A DNA stretch of 64,000 nucleotides from the NCBI GenBank assembly GCA_018902755.1, contig JAHIQI010000046.1, positions 110,225-174,224 on the forward strand. The letters run 5' to 3'. The notes under the pieces are model-generated. The model did not search any database. It saw only the letters and a list, made by a program, of their open reading frames with translations, and was not told the DNA's origin. Each line of letters starts with the position of its first letter. Positions within the stretch are counted from its first letter, which is position 1. Shown piece after piece: positions 59,637 to 64,000 of this stretch. This stretch comes from Pseudomonadota bacterium (GTDB taxonomy: Bacteria > Desulfobacterota > Desulfarculia > Desulfarculales > Desulfarculaceae). Both the position numbers and the translations under genes were made by a program.

Positions 59637-59665
59637 CAAAAAAGCCTCCGGCCGAAGCCGGAGGC
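59637..59665 (-). terminator. Terminator of the PEP-CTERM gene
   Basis: A 9-bp stem GCCTCCGGC/GCCGGAGGC with loop CGAA lies beyond the PEP-CTERM stop, with an A-run (AAAAAA) on its left, i.e. a T-run for leftward transcription. Confidence 0.9.
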
Positions 59666-59689
59666 CGAGGTTGGAACTAGAAATAAAGG

Positions 59690-60478
59690 TTAAGCGGCCC
59701 GGCGGCGTCGGCGGCGGCGCCAGCCCAAGGCTCCAATTAACCCACTGCCCATAAGAAGCAAGGTGGCCGGCTCGGGGGCGGCCTCGGTGGTGCCGGTGGC
59801 ACCGTCGAAGTTGACCGTGCCCGCCCCGCCCTTGGCGAAGTCCACATACTTTTGGATGAAATTGTTCTGGCCCGGCACGTTGTTGCTGATCTTGCCCACG
59901 GTGATGACTATGGGCATGGTGCTGGGGAAGTCGGTGAAGTCCGACTGGGCGGTGATGACGTTGAGCACGCCGGTGAGGGTCAAGGTGCTTCCGCCGTCGC
60001 TGAAAGTGATGGAACTGAGATCAAATGAGCCGGCCAGGCCGATATCCCCGGCAGGCGGGTCGTAGGCCGGGGTCTGGCCGCCTGGATAATAGGAGGTCCC
60101 GGCGCTCTTGACGTCCTTGGCCACCGCGAAATCGATGCTGGCCGTGGCGTCGAAGGTGCCGCCGTACAGGTTGGGGATTATGTTGCCCTGCTTGTCGTAG
60201 CCTGAGATGAGCCCGGCGGGTATGCCCCCCAGGGCGGCGTACATGTCAAAGCGCTGCATCCCGAAGTACCAGTCAAAGGTGCCCACCGGAACCAGGTTGG
60301 TCACCGCCTGCCACTTGAGGTCGTACCAAACGTTGTCCGCGCTCTGGTCGCTGGACATGTTGCCCGCCACTGGATTGAGCGAGGCGATGCCGAAGGAGTA
60401 GTTGTCGGCCTGGGCCGCGGGCGCGCCCAGGAGCATCAGTGCCGCCACCGCGGCCGCGAACCATGACACGCGAGACAT
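59690..60478 (-). CDS. PEP-CTERM-anchored exported protein
   Basis: The 262-aa protein has a signal peptide (residues 1-24, AAAVAALMLLGAPAAQA) and a C-terminal PEP-CTERM tail: PEPATLLLMGSGLIGAL then GWRRRRRR. Exosortase (XrtA-type) cleaves near the PEP motif and attaches it to the outer surface or polysaccharide. The middle is beta-rich with Gly/Asp. GGAGGAT precedes the ATG. No exosortase lies in the window; the asnB and GT4 genes at 4-7 kb are of the type often linked to that system. Confidence 0.85.
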   Translation of the reverse strand: MSRVSWFAAAVAALMLLGAPAAQADNYSFGIASLNPVAGNMSSDQSADNVWYDLKWQAVTNLVPVGTFDWYFGMQRFDMYAALGGIPAGLISGYDKQGNIIPNLYGGTFDATASIDFAVAKDVKSAGTSYYPGGQTPAYDPPAGDIGLAGSFDLSSITFSDGGSTLTLTGVLNVITAQSDFTDFPSTMPIVITVGKISNNVPGQNNFIQKYVDFAKGGAGTVNFDGATGTTEAAPEPATLLLMGSGLIGALGWRRRRRRRAA

Positions 60479-61177
60479 GGGCCATCCTCCCGTAACAGGT
60501 CAGCCCGGGGCAGGCGTCCTATCGTGCGAATCTAGATGAATCCCCGGAAGGTATAGGCGTTGTGTATATTTTGTATTTTACACCAGTCCTCGTTATATTC
60601 CCATTACTCCCTTACAATACTCGTAATTTAGAGAAAATGAAGAAGATAGATAGAATTCTAGTAATTACGGTTCATTCATGGGTGAAGGTGGGAATCATGG
60701 CCAGACTCAACGCGGTTCCAAACCATGAGGTCTGGCTCCTAATCGCTTGCATAACAGCTACGATATCCAATACGATTATTGAACAATGAATTATATGGTG
60801 CCAGTCACTGGTGAGGCGCCACGAAAATCCGTCCAAGGCGACGCACCTCTGCTCGATCATCAGGGCTCCCAGGCTCCCTTGGACAGCGCCACGGCCCCGA
60901 GGCGTGGCCGCGCCCGAAGCGGCAGTTCGATTTAGCCTTTGATCACACCCTAGGAGGACTTCGGACCTGGTTTCCGTGGCGACCCCATCTTGCGACAGCC
61001 AATCCGGCAGCAGAAATTCCGGACGACCGCGCGCCGTTTTCGGTGTGACCAGGGCGCGGCGGCGCGGCGTCCCTGCCCGACTAGAAGCCGCAGTCAGGGA
61101 GCCGGCCACGGACGCTTTTTAAGGCGAAACGCTCAATTACCGGGTGGTTCGCAAATCCGGCGGCAGGAGATTAGCTT
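60479..61177. other. 699-bp region with no supported gene
   Basis: Two short frames on opposite strands are present but neither has a ribosome site nor a recognised product. The left 300 bp is AT-rich. From 60797 the sequence has several inverted pairs (GTCCAAGG/CCTTGGAC near 60832-60883, and GCCACGGC/GCGTGGC near 60888). No riboswitch motif is recognised. It holds the promoter of the PocR kinase gene. Confidence 0.55.
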
Positions 61178-63385
61178 ATGCCCCATAAGCCAACCGATGA
61201 AGAGTTGGTCCAGAAAGTAAAAGTGCTGGAGCAGGAACCGCTGGGAAGCGGGGCCAGGGCCGACTTCGACATCCCCGACGCCGGGGACCTCACCTCCATC
61301 CTCAATGTCGCGGAAGTCCAGTCCATCATGGACGATTTTTACCATCTGACGGGCATGGCGACAGCCATCCTCGACCTGAAGGGCAATGTGCTTGAACAAA
61401 CGGGGTGGCAGGACATATGTACCAAATTCCACCGGAAGCACCCACAAACCTCTCAAAGTTGCACGGAAAGCGACCTTTTCATATCCAAGCATATCAAACC
61501 TGGGGAATACGTTGAATATAAATGTAAAAATGGCTTATGGGATGTAGTGACGCCTCTTTATATCGGGAACACCCACCTGGGCAACATCTACACGGGGCAA
61601 TTTTTTTATGATGATGAAAAAGTAGACGAAGCGGTATTTGAAAAGCAAGCGGAAATGTATGGCTTTGACAAGAAAGCCTACTTGGATGCTTTTAGCCGCA
61701 TACCAAGATACAGCCGAAAAGATATTCACCACCTGATGAGTTTTTTGGTCAAGTTCGCCGCCTACCTTTCCAAGATCAGCCTGTCCAACGTACAACTGCA
61801 AAAAGAGATCAGCGAACGCAAGCAAGCGGAAGCTGCCTTGCAAGACAGCGAGGCGCGCCTACGCATCTTGATCAACACCATTCCTGATTTGGTCTGGCTA
61901 AAAGACCAGCAAGGCATTTACACGCTTTGCAACCCCAGATTTGAAAGCTTTTTCGGTGTCAGCGAACGGTAAATCGTTGGCAAGAGCGACTACGACTTCG
62001 TGGACAAGGAAATGGCGGACCACTTCCGAAAGCATGACAAAATCGCCATGGCCAAGGGCAAGCCCAGCAAAAACGAAGAAGAAGTCACCTTTGCCGATGA
62101 CGGGCACAGCGAGCTTCTGGAAACCATAAAAACGCCCATGTACACCAGCAACGGCCAACTCGCCGGAGTATTGGGCATTGGGCGCGACATCACCGAACGC
62201 AAACGGACGGAAGAGGAAAAGCTGCGGCTGGAGGAGCAATACCATCAAGCCCAGAAGGTGGAGTCCATCGGCCGCCTGGCGGGCGGGGTGGCCCACGACT
62301 ACAACAATGCGCTCAGCGTAATCATAGGGTTCACCGAATTGGCCATGGAGGAGGTGGGCCCGGCCGGGCCCTTGCGCGCCGATCTCAATCAAATACTCAC
62401 GGCCGCCCAACGCGCGGCGGACATCACCCGGCAACTTCTGGCCTTTGCCCGCAAGCAGCCCGCCGCGCCCCAAGTGCTGGACTTGAACCGCACCGTGGAA
62501 AGCATGCTCAAGATGCTGCGCCGCCTCATTAGAGAGGAGATCGACCTTGCCTGGGTGCCGGGGACCGATCTATGGCCGGTGAAGCTGGACCCCTCCCAGG
62601 TGGACCAGATACTGGCCAATCTGTGCGTCAACTCCCGTGACGCCATCGAGGAACAAGGTAAGATCACCATCGAGACCGGCAACGCCATCTTCGACGGGTC
62701 CTACTGCGCCGACCACCCCGGCTTTATTCCCGGAGAGTTCGTATTGCTGGCGGTCAGCGACAACGGCTGCGGCATAGGCAAAGACATACTGGACAACATG
62801 TTCGAGCCGTTTTTCACCACCAAGGACGCGGACAAGGGCACCGGCCTGGGTCTGTCCACGGTCTACGGCATCGTCAAGCAAAACAGCGGCTTTATCAACG
62901 TCTACAGTGAGCCGGGTGAAGGCACGACCATCAAGATCTACCTGCCCCGTCACCAGGGCAGGGCCGTGGACGTGCAGGTGCCAAGCCCGGAAGGCCTCCC
63001 CGGGGGTCGGGGTGAAATGATCCTGCTGGTGGAAGACGATCTGCTCATCCTCAAGCTGTCCAAGAAAACCCTGGAGGGCCTGGGCTACAAAGTATTGGCC
63101 GCCAACACTCCCTCCGAAGCCATGGCCCTGGCCGAGCAACACCCCGGCGCGATCGACCTGCTGCTTACCGATGTAATCATGCCCCAAATGAACGGCAAGG
63201 ACCTGGCCTTGCGCCTGCAAACCCTTTACCCCAAGCTGAAGTGCGTGTACATGTCCGGGTATACGGCCAACGTTATCGTCCACCACGGCGTCTTGGACCA
63301 GGGAGTGCACTTCATCCAAAAGCCCTTCTACAAGAAGGACATGGCCAAGATAGTCAGAAAGGCGCTGAACGAAAAAGCCAAGTAA
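61178..63385 (+). pseudogene. PocR-PAS hybrid histidine kinase gene interrupted by an in-frame TAA
   Basis: The frame runs 736 codons with one TAA at 61970-61972. Before it: an N-terminal PocR sensory domain (about residues 30-195) and the first half of a PAS domain (LRILINTIPDLVWLKDQQG). After it, in the same frame: the rest of PAS (GKSDYDFVDKEMADHF), a histidine kinase (H-box VAHDYNNALSV, N-box NLCVNSRDAIEEQGK, G-boxes SDNGCGIG and GTGLGLSTV), and a C-terminal receiver (LLVEDD, Asp in LLTDVIMP). One base change (for example GAA or AAA to TAA) would explain the break. Whether this is a real nonsense change, an error, or readthrough cannot be told. Confidence 0.85.
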
Positions 63386-63419
63386 AGCCCGTGTCTTGAG
63401 AAGGCGCGCTGGCCCTGGC

Positions 63420-63826
63420 CCTGGTGCTCATCACCCAGGAAGCGGACATCGCCATCACCGCCCCCTACCGCCCCCGACCAAATACCCGGACCCCGCCCTG
63501 GAGCAATTCCTGCGCAGTCAGGGACCCTGCACCCTGGTGGTACTGCCCACGGCAACGGCGGCACCAGGGTGATGCGCTCCACCCTCAGCCCGGTGGGGCC
63601 CCGGGTGTGGGTGGACAAGCCCGGCCCCTACAGCCCGTGTATTTCGTGCGCCTGAGCCGTGACGGCCGCTGGATGATCTGGTGCGCGGCGGCCAAGGAGG
63701 CACGAGCACGACAAGGCCGACTACGAGGTGTTCCTTTGGGATACCACGCGCCCTATAGGCCAGGCGGTGCGCCTGAGCTTTGACGCCCACAACGACCGCT
63801 GGCCGGATATTTATCTGGAGGAGTAG
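63420..63826 (+). pseudogene. Frameshifted remnant of a beta-propeller (TolB/PD40-like) gene
   Basis: Fragments of one protein appear in different frames: GPCTLVVLPT near 63522, PGPYSP near 63620, VYFVRLSRDGRWMIWCAA near 63637-63690, and HEHDKADYEVFLWDTTRP to SFDAHNDRWPDIYLEE from 63701 to the stop at 63826. The blocks look like a beta-propeller. At least three frame changes make it a remnant or a poorly sequenced gene. Confidence 0.55.
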
Positions 63827-63830
63827 AGAG

Positions 63831-64000
63831 GTTACCCATAGACACTTAACTAATAATTGTTGGTTCTTCGTCGTTAGCTGTGGAATTTGATTAGTTCTCC
63901 CAGTGGTGCGGCGATGAAATAGATCATGGTGATGAAGGTGAAAGCGTTGCGGTAGCCACGCGCTCTTGCCCTGGCGGCCTGGAAGATGCCATTGAGGCCC
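63831..64000 (-). mobile_element. End of an ISL3-like insertion sequence
   Basis: The 3' end of a transposase gene lies from 63874 on the minus strand. GGTTACCCATAGACACTTAA at about 63831-63850 may be its inverted repeat. The rest is beyond the window, so the repeat cannot be confirmed. Confidence 0.5.
63874..64000 (-). CDS. ISL3-family transposase, C-terminal part (partial)
   Basis: The 42 visible codons read GLNGIFQAARARARGYRNAF then FIAAPLGELIKFHS, which matches the end of ISL3-type transposases (NGxxQAAKARARGYR). The gene continues past the window edge on the minus strand. Confidence 0.75.
   Translation of the reverse strand, partial: GLNGIFQAARARARGYRNAFTFITMIYFIAAPLGELIKFHS

Noticed and set aside
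60562..60789. 75-codon AT-rich frame
   Set aside because: No ribosome site, no recognised product, opposite-strand frame overlaps it, and the base composition is unlike coding sequence here.

Overview
The window is high-GC bacterial chromosome. It reads as a Desulfobacterota (former Deltaproteobacteria) genome, most plausibly a Desulfarculus-like lineage. The support is an LdhH/LdhG-type L-lactate dehydrogenase, a DVU0772-family gene, an FchA-type cyclohydrolase next to FolD, the Lpt genes of a Gram-negative envelope, and the leuS-lptE-holA-rpsT-murJ gene order. This placement is inference; there is no rRNA in the window.

Layout. 0.1-1.7 kb: folate C1 genes (folD, fchA). 1.8-7.3 kb: small membrane proteins, a B12-type radical SAM enzyme, a glycosyltransferase and an asparagine-synthetase-type amidotransferase. 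7.3-13.4 kb: a minus-strand operon of an unusual TlpA fusion, a heterodimeric ABC exporter and an atypical SDR. 13.5-15.5 kb: an RNase II-type nuclease. 15.7-19.5 kb: a minus operon hisH-hisF-LbetaH-QTMAN-PNPOx. 19.7-24.5 kb: hbd, a CDP-alcohol phosphotransferase, mnmG, a flavin reductase and an ElyC/YdcF protein. 24.6-30.6 kb: a cupin, then divergent L-lactate (ldhGH) and D-lactate/glycolate (glcD-glcF) oxidation genes. 30.7-33.7 kb: cytidylate kinase-like/BON protein, nitroreductase, class II aldolase. 33.9-38.4 kb: tRNA(CAT), Nif3, zinc ribbon, RNase HI, RNase P RNA, GNAT, ATP-grasp. 38.5-39.1 kb: PagL-like protein. 39.24-42.39 kb: an intact transposon. 42.5-50.4 kb: glycosyltransferase plus response regulator, DVU0772, lptFG, dGTPase, an AT-rich pentapeptide/channel protein, an amidohydrolase. 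50.6-56.7 kb: leuS-lptE-holA, rpsT, murJ. 56.9-60.5 kb: small proteins, a split RdgC pair and a PEP-CTERM protein. 61.2-64.0 kb: a broken PocR histidine kinase gene, a frameshifted remnant and the end of an ISL3-like IS.

Two things stand out. First, the 3,143-bp element at 39243-42385 has perfect 19-bp terminal inverted repeats and an intact 8-bp target duplication (GAACAAGC). It carries an IS1-like transposase, a three-gene DUF3467/nuclease-like/DUF2283 operon, two other small proteins, and a tRNA whose body looks seryl (G73, long variable arm) but whose anticodon is the leucine UAG. Second, four ~120-bp intergenic repeats (15.56, 24.99, 33.66 and 56.77 kb) share a skeleton and have a central hairpin whose stem sequence changes while pairing is kept. 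Three of the four lie between convergent gene ends, so they look like a dispersed structured element, possibly a bidirectional 3'-end signal.
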